From UBA8529 sp964390565 (GTDB taxonomy: Bacteria > Bacteroidota > Bacteroidia > Bacteroidales > Tenuifilaceae), in the NCBI GenBank assembly GCA_964390565.1, contig CAYMII010000012.1:1-64000 (forward strand): a stretch of DNA of 64,000 bases, given 5' to 3'. Under the pieces are notes generated by a model. The model was not told the DNA's origin and did no database searches. It saw nothing but the letters and a program-made list of their open reading frames with translations. How positions within the stretch are numbered: position 1 is the first letter of the stretch; every line of letters starts with the position of its first letter. Of this stretch, positions 35,808 to 44,844 are shown piece by piece. Made by a program: the position numbers and the translations under genes.

Positions 35808-37310
35808 TTAGTAGTTCTTTATTGGGTATTTTGATTCTCGTTCTTGCGCTTCAGCTTTCCATTTTGGAAGAATCTGTTTTACAAACTCCTTCTTCTCTGC
35901 GGTTAGCTTATCCATATCAAGCCCAATGTATTTTTGAGCCTTTGCTTTTGTTGAGATATCGGGCATTGGCACTTCGTCGTTATAGCCAAGTTTTGCTAAA
36001 ACTTTTGCTATTTCAAGGCGAGCCTCCAAGGCTTTTTGGATACCTGCGCCAACAATTCGGCTTACCTCAAGCGGAGCGTGGAATGATGAACCATGTCCTG
36101 CTGCGGCAAAATCCCAACGCCATTGTGCTGCGCGAATAAGTTTAAGAGGAGCAACCATTTGTTTTTCAGATGCTCCTTTATCCCACGCAAATTTTGCTTC
36201 GATATGGGCCTTAGCAAGAAGTTTCTCAAGTTGACTGCGATTCTCAAAAACCTTATCCTGACGATCGTAAACATTTTTAATCAACTTTTCGGTATCCTCT
36301 CTGTGGCAAACCATACAGGTGTTGGCAACGTTATTCAAAGGGCTTTGGATATGATGGTCGGTGAATTTTACACCACCTTCGCTTTTGTAAGGCATGTGGC
36401 AATCGGCACACGAGACACCTCTGTCGTAATGAACACCCATGCGGAATAATTCATAATCTGGATGTTGTGCTTTAATCATTGGGGTTTGACTTAGAGCATG
36501 TTTCCAATCAGAGAATTCATACGAATCGTAGTATTCTTCAATATTTTCTGCTGAGAAACCTTTATCCCAAGGGAATGTTAAGTATTTGCCATCACCCTTA
36601 AAGTAATATTCAACGTGGCACTGAGCGCAAACCAGCGAACGCATCTCCTGATGTGATGCTTTTGTAACATCAATTCCTTGTCTTTGAAAAGCCTCAATTA
36701 ACGCTGGGCGAGATATTTGAAGGTTCATTGTTTTTGCATTGTGGCAATCGGCACATCCAATAGAGTTGGTAATCTCGGGGCCTAGTTGGCTCCATTTTGT
36801 TTTATAGAAACTTTCAATGCCCATTTTTTCCATCATTCTAGGAACATCAGGACTTTTGCAAGCCCAGCAAGTTCCGGGCATCGATGGGTCTTCCGCTTTC
36901 ATCGGTGCGCCCGTTCTAAGGATATTCTGAACATCCGAAACGGCATAATAGTGACCTCTAGCCTGATTATACTCCTTGGAGAAAGGATAACCTGCCCACA
37001 TTACAACCATTTCAGGAGCAATTTCTAGCATGTCAATTTTATGAGCCCCATTATACTTGCTCTTAAAAGTTGTATCGCTTGTTTGCATGTAAGTATCGTA
37101 CTCACGTGGGAAGTTTTTACCCCAAACCTCATTGCGTGGCTCCCATTGCTCGTACTCAACCTGAGGGGTGTATACGAACTCAGCCTCGGTTCTTCTTTCA
37201 ATTATTGACGAAGCGAGTAGCCCAAGAAGGAATACAATGATTACAGTTGCAAAAAAAAGCAACCAGCCCATCCATGGCTTTTCTTTCACTATTTCGATAA
37301 ATGGTTTCAT
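35808..37310 (-). CDS. nrfA: Ammonia-forming cytochrome c nitrite reductase (pentahaem)
   Basis: This periplasmic enzyme reduces nitrite to ammonium with six electrons. The 500-residue chain has one N-terminal membrane anchor (about 14-34). The diagnostic active-site haem motif CWACK has Lys152 as the haem ligand. Four ordinary CxxCH sites follow: CADCHNAK, CAQCHVEY, CADCHMPY and CMVCHRED. The substrate-side motif KFTDHHIQSPL, with the catalytic His, is present. It lies 9 bp after nrfH in the same operon. No FNR-like site or regulator could be identified. Together they indicate dissimilatory nitrite ammonification. Confidence 0.97.
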   Translation of the reverse strand: MKPFIEIVKEKPWMGWLLFFATVIIVFLLGLLASSIIERRTEAEFVYTPQVEYEQWEPRNEVWGKNFPREYDTYMQTSDTTFKSKYNGAHKIDMLEIAPEMVVMWAGYPFSKEYNQARGHYYAVSDVQNILRTGAPMKAEDPSMPGTCWACKSPDVPRMMEKMGIESFYKTKWSQLGPEITNSIGCADCHNAKTMNLQISRPALIEAFQRQGIDVTKASHQEMRSLVCAQCHVEYYFKGDGKYLTFPWDKGFSAENIEEYYDSYEFSDWKHALSQTPMIKAQHPDYELFRMGVHYDRGVSCADCHMPYKSEGGVKFTDHHIQSPLNNVANTCMVCHREDTEKLIKNVYDRQDKVFENRSQLEKLLAKAHIEAKFAWDKGASEKQMVAPLKLIRAAQWRWDFAAAGHGSSFHAPLEVSRIVGAGIQKALEARLEIAKVLAKLGYNDEVPMPDISTKAKAQKYIGLDMDKLTAEKKEFVKQILPKWKAEAQERESKYPIKNY

Positions 37311-37319
37311 CTGTTTATA

Positions 37320-37910
37320 TTATTTAGTTTCTTCTTTCATTAAGTTTTTTAGCCAAGCCGGCACTGGACTTTCAAGCATTGGAACTCGTGAGTAGGGGGT
37401 TGTTGTCAAGCCTCGCACCCTGTCGTGTGGAGTTAATCTGTGGCAATCCCAGCACTTACGATCGGTTCGGTGAACCATTAGTGAATCTGATAGCCTACTT
37501 ACTTTGACATCAGTAATTAAATGGCTATGGCAACGAATACAGTTCTTCTGAACAGCATTAGCCCCTTCTTCTTTAATTCGAATAACCTGTGGTTCGCCTC
37601 GTAGTGTAAAGATTGTAGCATGCCTCAAACCATCTTTCGCTTTAAAGTAATATTTGTTAAACACATTGTTGTGCGGTACGTGGCAATCGTTGCAATTTGT
37701 ATACTCTCTATGTGCGCTATGTGCCCAAGTAGAATACTCAGGTCCCATGATATGACAATTCACACAAGTCTTTGGATTATCGGAGAGGTAAGATGGTGCT
37801 TGTGAGATATAAAAGGCATAAAAGCCAATTCCAAAGAATATTCCCATAATAATTATTACAGGTATGCGCCAGTAATCAGGTGGGCTTAAGAATTTTAGCA
37901 GTTTTAGCAT
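37320..37910 (-). CDS. nrfH: Cytochrome c nitrite reductase small subunit (NrfH)
   Basis: I start at ATG 37910 (MLKLLKFLSPPDYWR) because the longer frame adds a hydrophobic stretch that would give a second helix not found in NrfH. The 196-residue NapC/NirT-family protein has one membrane helix (about 17-37) and four CxxCH motifs (CVNCH, CNDCH, CIRCH, CWDCH). It takes electrons from menaquinol and passes them to NrfA, which follows by 9 bp. No Shine-Dalgarno is visible before the ATG. Confidence 0.94.
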   Translation of the reverse strand: MLKLLKFLSPPDYWRIPVIIIMGIFFGIGFYAFYISQAPSYLSDNPKTCVNCHIMGPEYSTWAHSAHREYTNCNDCHVPHNNVFNKYYFKAKDGLRHATIFTLRGEPQVIRIKEEGANAVQKNCIRCHSHLITDVKVSRLSDSLMVHRTDRKCWDCHRLTPHDRVRGLTTTPYSRVPMLESPVPAWLKNLMKEETK

Positions 37911-38016
37911 TGCTGTGTGTTTGTTCGTTAAAATTATAACAATTAGCAGGATTAATGGCAATTGTTTGATGTAATTTTTAGAAAAAATCCATTCTATCTA
38001 ATCTTCAATAAATTTC

Positions 38017-38024
38017 TATATTTG
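38017..38024 (+). promoter_or_regulatory. Candidate -7 box for hisS
   Basis: TATATTTG matches TAnnTTTG and lies 25 bp before the hisS ATG. No well-placed -33 TTTG. Confidence 0.5.
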
Positions 38025-38048
38025 CATCCTTAATAAACCATCACTACA

Positions 38049-39428
38049 ATGGCAGTTCAAAAACCATCAATACCAAAGGGAACAAGGGATTTTACTCCTA
38101 TCGAAATGGTTCGTCGTAACTATATTTTCGACACTATCCGTTCGGTTTTTAAAACTTATGGGTATCTTCCAATTGAAACCCCATCGATGGAGAACCTTTC
38201 TACCTTACTTGGTAAGTATGGCGAGGAGGGCGATAAGCTGCTATTCAAAGTTTTGAATTCAGGCGATTATATTGATAAGGTTGATCCTAGCATTATCCGT
38301 CCAGGTAATTCAAACCAGCTATCGATGGCCATTTGCGAGAAGGGTTTGCGTTACGATTTAACCGTTCCCTTTGCACGTTTTGTTGTACAGTATCAGAATG
38401 AGTTAACTTTCCCATTTAAGCGTTACCAAATTCAGCCTGTTTGGCGTGCCGATAGACCTCAAAAAGGTCGCTATCGCGAGTTTTATCAGTGCGATGTTGA
38501 TGTTATTGGCTCAAACTCAATTCTTAACGAGGCTGAACTTGTGATGATAATCAACGAGGTGTTTACCAAATTAGGTGTTCGAACAACGCTTAAGGTGAAC
38601 AACCGTAAAATTTTGAGTTGGATTGCCGATTATATTGGACACCCCGAAATGCTTATCGATATTACTATTGCTATTGATAAGATTGAAAAAATTGGTATCG
38701 AAGCAGCAACTGCTGAACTAATCGCTAAGGGTGTTTCGAAAGAGGCGATAGATAAATTACATCCTATTCTTACCCTTTCGGGCAGCAATTCAGGAAAGAT
38801 TGAAAAACTTCGTAAGCTAATTACTGATTCTGAAGTTGGAACTAAAGGTGTTGCTGAACTCGATGAGTTCTTCGAATACCTTGAGGCGCTTGGTCATATC
38901 AAAACAGATGTTGAACTCGACCTTTCACTAGCTCGTGGGTTAAACTATTATACAGGTGCTATTTTTGAGGTAAAGGCTAAAGATGTTCAGATTGGTAGTA
39001 TCTGTGGTGGTGGTCGCTACGATGATTTAACAGGCGTTTTTGGTCTTAAGGATATGAGCGGCGTTGGTGTTTCATTCGGTGCCGATCGCATCTACGATGT
39101 GATGTTCCAGCTAAACCTATTCCCCGAAAGTTTGATGACATCAACTAAAGTGATGTTCACAAACTTTGGACGCTACGAAGCAACTTACTGCCTAAAGGCA
39201 ATTCGTATGTTACGTGAAAAAGGGATTAGCGCTGAGTTATACCCCGATTCAACAAAGTTGAAAAAACAGTTCGATTACGCGAACAAACGCAATATCAAAT
39301 TCGTAGTAATAGCTGGTGAGTCGGAATTGCAAAACAGGCAGTTCTCGGTTAAGGATATGGTTTCGGGCGAACAGGAGACCATCGCTTTTGCTAATCTCAC
39401 CGAATATATAATCAATAAATTGGGCTAA
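38049..39428 (+). CDS. hisS: Histidine-tRNA ligase
   Basis: This 459-residue class II synthetase charges tRNA-His. Motif 2 is PVWRADRPQKGRYREFYQCDVD. The His-specific blocks GLNYYTGAIFEV and SICGGGRYDDLTGVFG are visible, as is motif 3 GVGVSFGADRIYDVM. The C-terminal anticodon-binding domain covers about 360-455. It is monocistronic, ends with a terminator about 80 bp downstream and is divergent from nrfHA. Confidence 0.97.
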   Translation: MAVQKPSIPKGTRDFTPIEMVRRNYIFDTIRSVFKTYGYLPIETPSMENLSTLLGKYGEEGDKLLFKVLNSGDYIDKVDPSIIRPGNSNQLSMAICEKGLRYDLTVPFARFVVQYQNELTFPFKRYQIQPVWRADRPQKGRYREFYQCDVDVIGSNSILNEAELVMIINEVFTKLGVRTTLKVNNRKILSWIADYIGHPEMLIDITIAIDKIEKIGIEAATAELIAKGVSKEAIDKLHPILTLSGSNSGKIEKLRKLITDSEVGTKGVAELDEFFEYLEALGHIKTDVELDLSLARGLNYYTGAIFEVKAKDVQIGSICGGGRYDDLTGVFGLKDMSGVGVSFGADRIYDVMFQLNLFPESLMTSTKVMFTNFGRYEATYCLKAIRMLREKGISAELYPDSTKLKKQFDYANKRNIKFVVIAGESELQNRQFSVKDMVSGEQETIAFANLTEYIINKLG

Positions 39429-39509
39429 ACCCAATTTTGATTGAATTTTGAAATGAAGTTTAATTACGAGCATACACAAGATCGCAAAGTAATCAGCAAA
39501 AAGCTGAAT

Positions 39510-39546
39510 GCAACCAGAGTGCCCTGATTGGTTGCTGTTTTTCTGT
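39510..39546 (+). terminator. Terminator after hisS
   Basis: GCAACCA at 39510-39516 pairs with TGGTTGC at 39529-39535, followed by TGTTTTTCTGTTT. It lies about 80 bp after the hisS stop and 120 bp before hutH; the rest of the 240-bp gap shows nothing else. Confidence 0.65.
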
Positions 39547-39669
39547 TTCCCCTATTTTTCAAAGCATCTAACTAAGCTATGCTTCAATTCAACATTGTTG
39601 ACTTGTTGTATGTTTAGAGTTTTGTAATCATCACATTATAAATCAATAACTAATAACATTCATATAGCA

Positions 39670-41169
39670 ATGAGTAAAATTCATTACATTTCACCAAAGC
39701 CTTTGACATACGAACTTTTAGAAGAGTTAGTTTACGGAAAATATAAAATTGAACTTTCGGACGAGGCGGTTGGACTAATTAAAAAGTGTAGAGATTATCT
39801 TGATGAAAAGATGGCGGTTGAGCATCATGCACCAATCTATGGAATTACAACAGGATTCGGTTCTCTTTGCAATCGCAATATCTCAAAAGAGAAGCTGTCG
39901 CTATTACAGAAAAACCTTGTGATGTCTCACGCTTGCAGCACTGGCGACGAGTTACAACCCGAAATCATTAGGTTGATGCTTTTTCTTAAAGCGCATGCGC
40001 TTTCGTTAGGCTACTCAGGCGTTCAGGTTGAAACAGTTCAGCGAATTCTCGATTTCTACAATAACGATGTTTTACCTATTGTTTACGATCGTGGCTCATT
40101 AGGCGCTTCAGGCGATTTAGCTCCTCTTTCAAACTTGTTCCTTCCATTGCTTGGGTTAGGAGAGGTGCGTTATCAAGGAAAAAAGTGCAACACTGCCGAT
40201 ATCATGGATAAGTTTGGCTGGAAGCCAATTGAGTTAAAATCAAAAGAAGGACTTGCGCTTCTTAATGGTACTCAGTTCATGAGCTCTCATGGTGTGTTTG
40301 GCCTTCTTAAAGCCTTTAAGTTGATTAAACTTGCTGACATCATTGGTGCACTTTCGCTCGAGGCTTTTGACGGTAGAATTGAGCCATTCCATAAAAACCT
40401 TCACGAGGTTCGTCCTCACCAGGGACAGATTGAGACTGCTAAGAATTTCAGAAAAATTCTTGAGGGTAGTGAGCTAATTTCTCAACCTAAAAAGCATGTT
40501 CAAGATCCATACTCGTTTCGTTGTATGCCACAGGTTCATGGTGCATCAAAGGATGCGCTTAACTATGTTGCAAATGTTATCCTAACCGAAATCAACTCGG
40601 TAACCGATAACCCAACCATCTGGCCCGATGAGGATTTAATCCTTTCAGGTGGGAACTTCCACGGTCAGCCACTAGCGCTTTCTTATGATTTTATGGCTAT
40701 CGCCATTTCAGAGCTTGGTAATATCTCCGAGCGTCGCGTAATGCAACTGATTTCAGGATTAAGAAACCTACCTGAGTTTTTAGTATTCAACTCTGGAGTT
40801 AACTCTGGTTTTATGATTCCACAGTACGCTGCAGCAGCTATGGTAAGTCAAAACAAGCAGCTTTGTACTCCAGCATCGGTTGATTCAATTGTTTCATCAA
40901 ACGGACAAGAGGATCACGTTAGTATGGGCGGAAATGCTGCTACCAAGCTTCTTAAGGTGATTGATAATACTGAAAGAATTATTGCCATCGAACTATTCAA
41001 TGCTGCTCAAGCGTTGGAATTCCGTCGCCCAGCAAAAACTTCGCCTTACCTAGAGGAGTTTGTGGGTCAGTATCGCGAGATTGTTCCATTTATCGAGGAG
41101 GATAGAATAATGTACCTTGAGATGGAAAAAACCATCAACTTCCTTCGTAACGGTTCATTTGGAATGTAA
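39670..41169 (+). CDS. hutH: Histidine ammonia-lyase
   Basis: This 499-residue enzyme removes ammonia from histidine to give urocanate. The autocatalytic MIO cofactor triad Ala-Ser-Gly is in RGSLGASGDLAPLSN. The SH pair in NLVMSHACSTG fits histidine-specific lyases rather than PAL or TAL. Other conserved parts are NGTQFMSSHG, QDPYSFRCMPQ and GGNFHGQP. No other hut genes (hutU, hutI, ftcD) are in the window, unlike the usual clusters in Bacteroides. It lies alone between hisS and satP, with its own strong terminator. Confidence 0.93.
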   Translation: MSKIHYISPKPLTYELLEELVYGKYKIELSDEAVGLIKKCRDYLDEKMAVEHHAPIYGITTGFGSLCNRNISKEKLSLLQKNLVMSHACSTGDELQPEIIRLMLFLKAHALSLGYSGVQVETVQRILDFYNNDVLPIVYDRGSLGASGDLAPLSNLFLPLLGLGEVRYQGKKCNTADIMDKFGWKPIELKSKEGLALLNGTQFMSSHGVFGLLKAFKLIKLADIIGALSLEAFDGRIEPFHKNLHEVRPHQGQIETAKNFRKILEGSELISQPKKHVQDPYSFRCMPQVHGASKDALNYVANVILTEINSVTDNPTIWPDEDLILSGGNFHGQPLALSYDFMAIAISELGNISERRVMQLISGLRNLPEFLVFNSGVNSGFMIPQYAAAAMVSQNKQLCTPASVDSIVSSNGQEDHVSMGGNAATKLLKVIDNTERIIAIELFNAAQALEFRRPAKTSPYLEEFVGQYREIVPFIEEDRIMYLEMEKTINFLRNGSFGM

Positions 41170-41189
41170 TAGAATTAAATCTTTATCAT

Positions 41190-41228
41190 ACAAACAACCA
41201 CGCTCATTAAGCGTGGTTGTTTGTTTTT
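41190..41228 (+). terminator. Strong terminator after hutH
   Basis: A perfect 15-bp stem (41190-41204 with 41210-41224, core ACCACGCT/AGCGTGGT) with a 5-nt loop is followed by TTTTT. It begins 20 bp after the hutH stop. Confidence 0.93.
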
Positions 41229-41244
41229 AGAACTAGGTTAAAAG

Positions 41245-41274
41245 TTTGCTATTATCAAGATTTTTATACCTTTG
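41245..41274 (+). promoter_or_regulatory. Full Bacteroidota-type promoter for satP
   Basis: TTTG at 41245-41248 and TACCTTTG at 41267-41274, 18 bp apart, match the -33/-7 consensus (TTTG, about 19 bp, TAnnTTTG). The -7 box ends 32 bp before the ATG. This is one of the two best promoters in the window. Confidence 0.65.
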
Positions 41275-41306
41275 CGCCCTTCGAAAAATAATTCTAACAA
41301 AATAAA

Positions 41307-41870
41307 ATGAGCGAAATGAAAAATGGAAACCCAGCAGTAGTTGGCTTAGCTGGATTTGGATTAACAACCCTTTTACTACAATTTCACAACATTGGTTTAA
41401 TGGGTATTGGACCTGTACTTGCTATGGGCTTAGTTTTTGGTGGTTTAGCACAAATGATTGCTGGCTTTCAAGAACAAAAAATGGGAAATAACTTTGGTTA
41501 TAGCGCATTTGTATCTTATGGCGCATTCTGGATCAGCCTTGGTATTATCTGGATGCTTAAAGTGCTTAAGGTTTATGAACCATCTGCAACAGATGTGGGA
41601 TATTTCCTAGTTGCTTGGACTATTTATACTGTAATTATGTTTATTGCTTCATTAAGAGTGCATAAAGCAATGGCATTTACTTTCTTAACCCTATTAATTG
41701 GTTTCATCTTTCTTGACTTAGGTCACTTTGGATATCCAACATTCAATGTTGTTGCCGGTTATGAACTTATGATTTGTGCTTCATCTGCGCTTTACATGAT
41801 GGCTGGGATTATAATTAATGACCTTGCTGGGAAACAAGTTCTTAAAATGGGTAAACCTTTGATTAGCTAA
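41307..41870 (+). CDS. satP: Acetate/succinate transporter (GPR1/FUN34/YaaH, SatP)
   Basis: This 187-residue inner-membrane protein has six hydrophobic helices. The N-terminal NPAVVGLAGFGLTTLLLQ matches the family signature NPAPLGLxGFGxTT. Family members take up acetate or succinate with protons. It is a single gene with a good promoter and terminator. The neighbouring hutH suggests scavenging of small metabolites, but there is no direct link. Confidence 0.93.
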   Translation: MSEMKNGNPAVVGLAGFGLTTLLLQFHNIGLMGIGPVLAMGLVFGGLAQMIAGFQEQKMGNNFGYSAFVSYGAFWISLGIIWMLKVLKVYEPSATDVGYFLVAWTIYTVIMFIASLRVHKAMAFTFLTLLIGFIFLDLGHFGYPTFNVVAGYELMICASSALYMMAGIIINDLAGKQVLKMGKPLIS

Positions 41871-41890
41871 TTCAGGTTGATATAAAATAG

Positions 41891-41913
41891 AAAAGGGGCT
41901 TAATGCCCCTTTT
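41891..41913. terminator. Bidirectional terminator between satP and the NTF2-like gene
   Basis: A perfect 9-bp stem (AAAAGGGGC at 41891-41899 with GCCCCTTTT at 41905-41913) is followed by TGTTTTA on the plus strand and CTATTTTATA on the minus strand. The flanking genes converge. Confidence 0.85.
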
Positions 41914-41933
41914 TGTTTTATACAATGATATTT

Positions 41934-42374
41934 TTAGATGTGCTTGAAATAAATCTTTCCTACAATTTTCCACCCTTCTTCAAACTTGTATAGCGATAAG
42001 TAATCGGTGAAAATTAGTTTCCCTTCGCGCGAAAGTTCAATCTTAGCAACAGCTGAAGTCCCTGTAATATCAATATTGACAAAATTTACAACCGTTTTGA
42101 TTGGAGAAGGAGTTGGGTTCTCTTTTCTCTTTTTTTCAGTGCTTTCAATCCAATTGTAAATTGGAAGTTTCTCCATCTGGTTGTTTTTCAGTATTAATAG
42201 ATCAAAGCCTGGATGAAAACCCTTGCGTGTTTCGTCGAGATTACCACCATTATGTAACCCTTCGATATAAGCCTTGTTGATTACATCCTTAATTTGGTCA
42301 GTATCGTTTGCCTGTGCTGATAGTTTAAGCGTTGTAATAGCAACTAAAAGCAAAAGTACAGTTAGTTTTTTCAT
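41934..42374 (-). CDS. NTF2-like / lumazine-binding-like secreted protein
   Basis: This 146-residue protein has a signal peptide cleaved after about residue 20 (LKLSAQ). One SnoaL/NTF2-like cone fold follows, in the putative lumazine-binding group. It shows DQIKDVINKAYIEGLHNGGN at the start, FHPGF in the middle, and a C-terminal sheet DYLSLYKFEEGWKIVGKIYF. Such proteins are usually small-molecule binders, with function seldom known. It is a single gene that shares its terminator with satP. Confidence 0.78.
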   Translation of the reverse strand: MKKLTVLLLLVAITTLKLSAQANDTDQIKDVINKAYIEGLHNGGNLDETRKGFHPGFDLLILKNNQMEKLPIYNWIESTEKKRKENPTPSPIKTVVNFVNIDITGTSAVAKIELSREGKLIFTDYLSLYKFEEGWKIVGKIYFKHI

Positions 42375-42435
42375 GAGTTTTGGGTGTTGGTTAATTATAA
42401 AGTGAGATCAGCCCAATTGAAAATGGTTTAATAAA

Positions 42436-43197
42436 CTAAAATCTAAGCGATAAGCAGCTTAACCCTCCGTCTAGTTTACGGAATTCCGACACATCAACCT
42501 CAATGGTTTCGTAACCCGCTTTTTTTATCAAGGCTAAAGTTTTTGGAAATCCTTTTGGCACAAGAACCTTCCCATTAATCCAAAGGCTATTGGCTGCATA
42601 TGATTCAGAATCGGGTATTTCAATGATGTTGAATTTGCCAAACTCTTGCTTGATTAAAAATTCGCCAAATGCGAGTAGATTATTTTTATCTAAATAATTA
42701 ACGCCAGTTTTTAAATGCAATACAGTTTTAAGAGCAACTGTTGATCCGGTTAATTCATGTCTTTTTAAAATATTGATCAATTGAGTTGCTCCCTCTTTAT
42801 TTGTTCGTTTTGAAAGGCCAATGTAGAAATGATTATCAACCATCATTACATCACCACCATCAACAGTACCGGGATTCTCGATATATTTTAATTCAGAAAA
42901 AAACGTCTTAAGTGTTTGCTCAATTTCGGCTTTCTCTCCATTTCTCGATTCAGTTCCGGGATTCATTAAAATTGCACCTTTTGGAGTGATTAGCGCTGTA
43001 TCTTCAACAAAAACAGAATCGGGGTAGTTTTCATTGGCTTCGAGAACTGTAACCTGTAAGCCACACTTTTTAAGTGCATCAACATAGCCAGCATGTTGTT
43101 TAAGAGCGTTTTCATAATTGGGAGTTCCCAATTTTGCTGATGTAATACCGTTAACCATGTTTTTACATGGTTTGCGAACAATTGCTTTTGTGAACAT
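42436..43197 (-). CDS. Dimethylarginine dimethylaminohydrolase (DDAH)-like amidinotransferase
   Basis: I start at ATG 43197 (MFTKAIVRKPCKNMVNG), the family's usual N-terminus; a longer frame adds 17 residues without support. The 253-residue protein has the guanidine-modifying fold: SVFVEDTALI with the catalytic acid, HLKTGVNYL with the catalytic His, and the nucleophilic Cys in GGLSCLSLRF at the C-terminus. DDAH enzymes hydrolyse methylated arginine to citrulline; bacterial relatives may act on other guanidines. It is preceded by the terminator of the thioredoxin gene, so it is its own unit. Confidence 0.88.
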   Translation of the reverse strand: MFTKAIVRKPCKNMVNGITSAKLGTPNYENALKQHAGYVDALKKCGLQVTVLEANENYPDSVFVEDTALITPKGAILMNPGTESRNGEKAEIEQTLKTFFSELKYIENPGTVDGGDVMMVDNHFYIGLSKRTNKEGATQLINILKRHELTGSTVALKTVLHLKTGVNYLDKNNLLAFGEFLIKQEFGKFNIIEIPDSESYAANSLWINGKVLVPKGFPKTLALIKKAGYETIEVDVSEFRKLDGGLSCLSLRF

Positions 43198-43239
43198 AAA
43201 TGATTTTTGCTCAAATATGATGGTTTTAAACCAAATAAA

Positions 43240-43268
43240 AAAGCGCAAAGATCATCTCTTTGCGCTTT
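43240..43268 (-). terminator. Terminator after the thioredoxin gene
   Basis: A perfect 12-bp stem (AAAGCGCAAAGA at 43240-43251 with TCTTTGCGCTTT at 43257-43268) with a 5-nt loop is followed on the minus strand by TTTATTT. It lies between the thioredoxin stop and the DDAH-like start. Confidence 0.85.
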
Positions 43269-43290
43269 GATTTAATTTGCGAAGACTTGC

Positions 43291-43794
43291 TTACTTTACA
43301 ATCTTTAAAAGTTCCTTTTCGATTATCTCTTTAAACATCTTTTTCGTTTCTTCTGGTGTTTTTGCTATACCCATTGATGAGAATGGTTTGCCCTCCATTG
43401 GGAAAAATAAAAATGTAGGGATGCTTTGAACTCCTATTTCTGTTGAAAGTTGGCGCTCGTTTTCAGTATTTACTTTATAAATGTAGATTTTACCTTCATA
43501 CTCTTTTGCTAACTCCTCAAGTATGGGTGAAACAATCTTGCAAGGACCACACCAACTTGCATAAAAGTCAACTATGCAGGGCTTATCGCCAAGGTATTTG
43601 GCATTTGCTGCATCATTGGTATAATCAAATACTTTTGAGAGGAACTCTGCTCGTGTTACATGAATAGTTGCTTCTTTTTTTGCAACATCTTTTTTTTCAT
43701 CACCAGAAGGAGTTACCTTGTTTTCGCTTTTACCTCCACAAGATTGAAGCATTATGATTGATGCTAATGTTAATGTAAGTGCTAATTTCTTCAT
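43291..43794 (-). CDS. Thioredoxin-fold lipoprotein
   Basis: This 167-residue protein has a lipobox ending at Cys19 (MLQSCGGK), a charged linker to about residue 40, and a complete thioredoxin domain with WCGPC (Cys82 and Cys85). IYIYKVNTENERQL and the cis-Pro motif SIPTFLF follow. It should be an anchored periplasmic thiol reductant or oxidant, plausibly fed by the DsbD at 15160-17205. The linker before the domain is longer than in free thioredoxins. Monocistronic. Confidence 0.88.
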   Translation of the reverse strand: MKKLALTLTLASIIMLQSCGGKSENKVTPSGDEKKDVAKKEATIHVTRAEFLSKVFDYTNDAANAKYLGDKPCIVDFYASWCGPCKIVSPILEELAKEYEGKIYIYKVNTENERQLSTEIGVQSIPTFLFFPMEGKPFSSMGIAKTPEETKKMFKEIIEKELLKIVK

Positions 43795-43844
43795 ATCGAT
43801 AAATTGTTTTATTATCTTATAACTAATTTAAGCATTATTTGTTG

Positions 43845-43852
43845 CAAATATA
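43845..43852 (-). promoter_or_regulatory. Candidate -7 box for the thioredoxin lipoprotein
   Basis: TATATTTG on the minus strand, 51 bp upstream of the ATG, matches TAnnTTTG. The surrounding sequence is almost pure A/T, so chance is possible. Confidence 0.35.
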
Positions 43853-43924
43853 ATTATATATATTCAAATATATCGATATATGAATATGAAATTTTGTTAA
43901 AATAATTTTATAATAAAAGAAAGA

Positions 43925-43940
43925 CCGCCCCAAGGGGCGG
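43925..43940 (-). terminator. Terminator after the FecR-downstream lipoprotein
   Basis: CCGCCCC at 43925-43931 pairs with GGGGCGG at 43934-43940; the loop may open to four bases. On the minus strand TCTTTCTTTTATT follows. It lies about 32 bp after the stop of the gene at 43972. Confidence 0.75.
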
Positions 43941-43971
43941 CCTCCTAACCTTAAAAAAAACTAACCTATAA

Positions 43972-44805
43972 TTATCTGCGTCTGCCTCTTAATGTTATGT
44001 CTTTAACCTCTCCATTTATAGTTATTGTAGCATAGTTGTCGCACTCGCCCATTCCGTAGTCAAGTATAGCGGTTTTGTCGCCAGCAACTAGTTCTATAGT
44101 GCCTTCAACAATCCAACGACATGCATTTTTAATAACGAGAGGGCTTGTAATGGTATGTGTGTAGGCGTTACCTTTGCGGTTAATTCCAGTGGCTTCGCCT
44201 TCGATTGTGAAAATATCATCCCAAATGTAATATGGAGTATCATAACCTTCAGCCCAAGTCCTAGTTCTTGTAAATTCGCGAGTGTAGGTTGTGCCATCGG
44301 TAAATGTTACTTTCCCACCTGTTAGAACAACAGAATATGTGTAATCACCAGTTTTGTTAATTTCCTTCTTACCTTCTATTTTAATATCATCAATTGTGAA
44401 ATTTTGAAGAAGAACGATTCTTTTAAATGTTGCTTGAAGTGGCCCACCTAAAATTTTTATTACAATGACTCCATTCTTGATATGGCCATTCTCGTTATTT
44501 GGATTAGTGTAATTGTTAAAAGTAATGGTTTTAATTGTTGTATCACCCGAAAATGTTGTTACAACAATTCTTGGCTCAGTTCCAGTGCTTTTAGATGTGA
44601 AGAGCTCAACTGATGATTTTTGAGGTTCGGAAACGAGCGTAAGCTCATCTACTTCTTTAAGCGCTTCATCGTAAAGCTCTGCTGTTTGATCGTCATCTTG
44701 CATGGTTGTTACCATTGGATCGGTTAATTCGTCTTTTTCGCATGATGTCATTATGCCACCAATAACTAGCAGACTAGCTGCGATTAATAAACTTGTACGT
44801 TTCAT
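43972..44805 (-). CDS. Hypothetical lipoprotein downstream of fecR
   Basis: I do not recognise a domain. The 277-residue product has a lipobox ending at Cys22 (GGIMTSCEKD), an acidic linker, and a beta-rich body with ITFNNYTNPNNENG. Its second half carries a repeating pattern of short strands with TYTREFTRTRTWAEGYDTP. The C-terminus ends in RGRRR. Proteins of this sort are common in Bacteroidota as secreted products under FecR-sigma control. It begins 39 bp after fecR, so it is probably the operon's output gene. Confidence 0.72.
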   Translation of the reverse strand: MKRTSLLIAASLLVIGGIMTSCEKDELTDPMVTTMQDDDQTAELYDEALKEVDELTLVSEPQKSSVELFTSKSTGTEPRIVVTTFSGDTTIKTITFNNYTNPNNENGHIKNGVIVIKILGGPLQATFKRIVLLQNFTIDDIKIEGKKEINKTGDYTYSVVLTGGKVTFTDGTTYTREFTRTRTWAEGYDTPYYIWDDIFTIEGEATGINRKGNAYTHTITSPLVIKNACRWIVEGTIELVAGDKTAILDYGMGECDNYATITINGEVKDITLRGRRR

Positions 44806-44844
44806 AATTTTGTGTTTTTAGTTTAACGATTATTGTTTGTTTAA

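Noticed and set aside
36093..36449. 118-codon open frame antisense to nrfA
   Set aside because: It lies wholly opposite a well-supported pentahaem gene and its translation is Cys/His/Phe-rich with no family resemblance.
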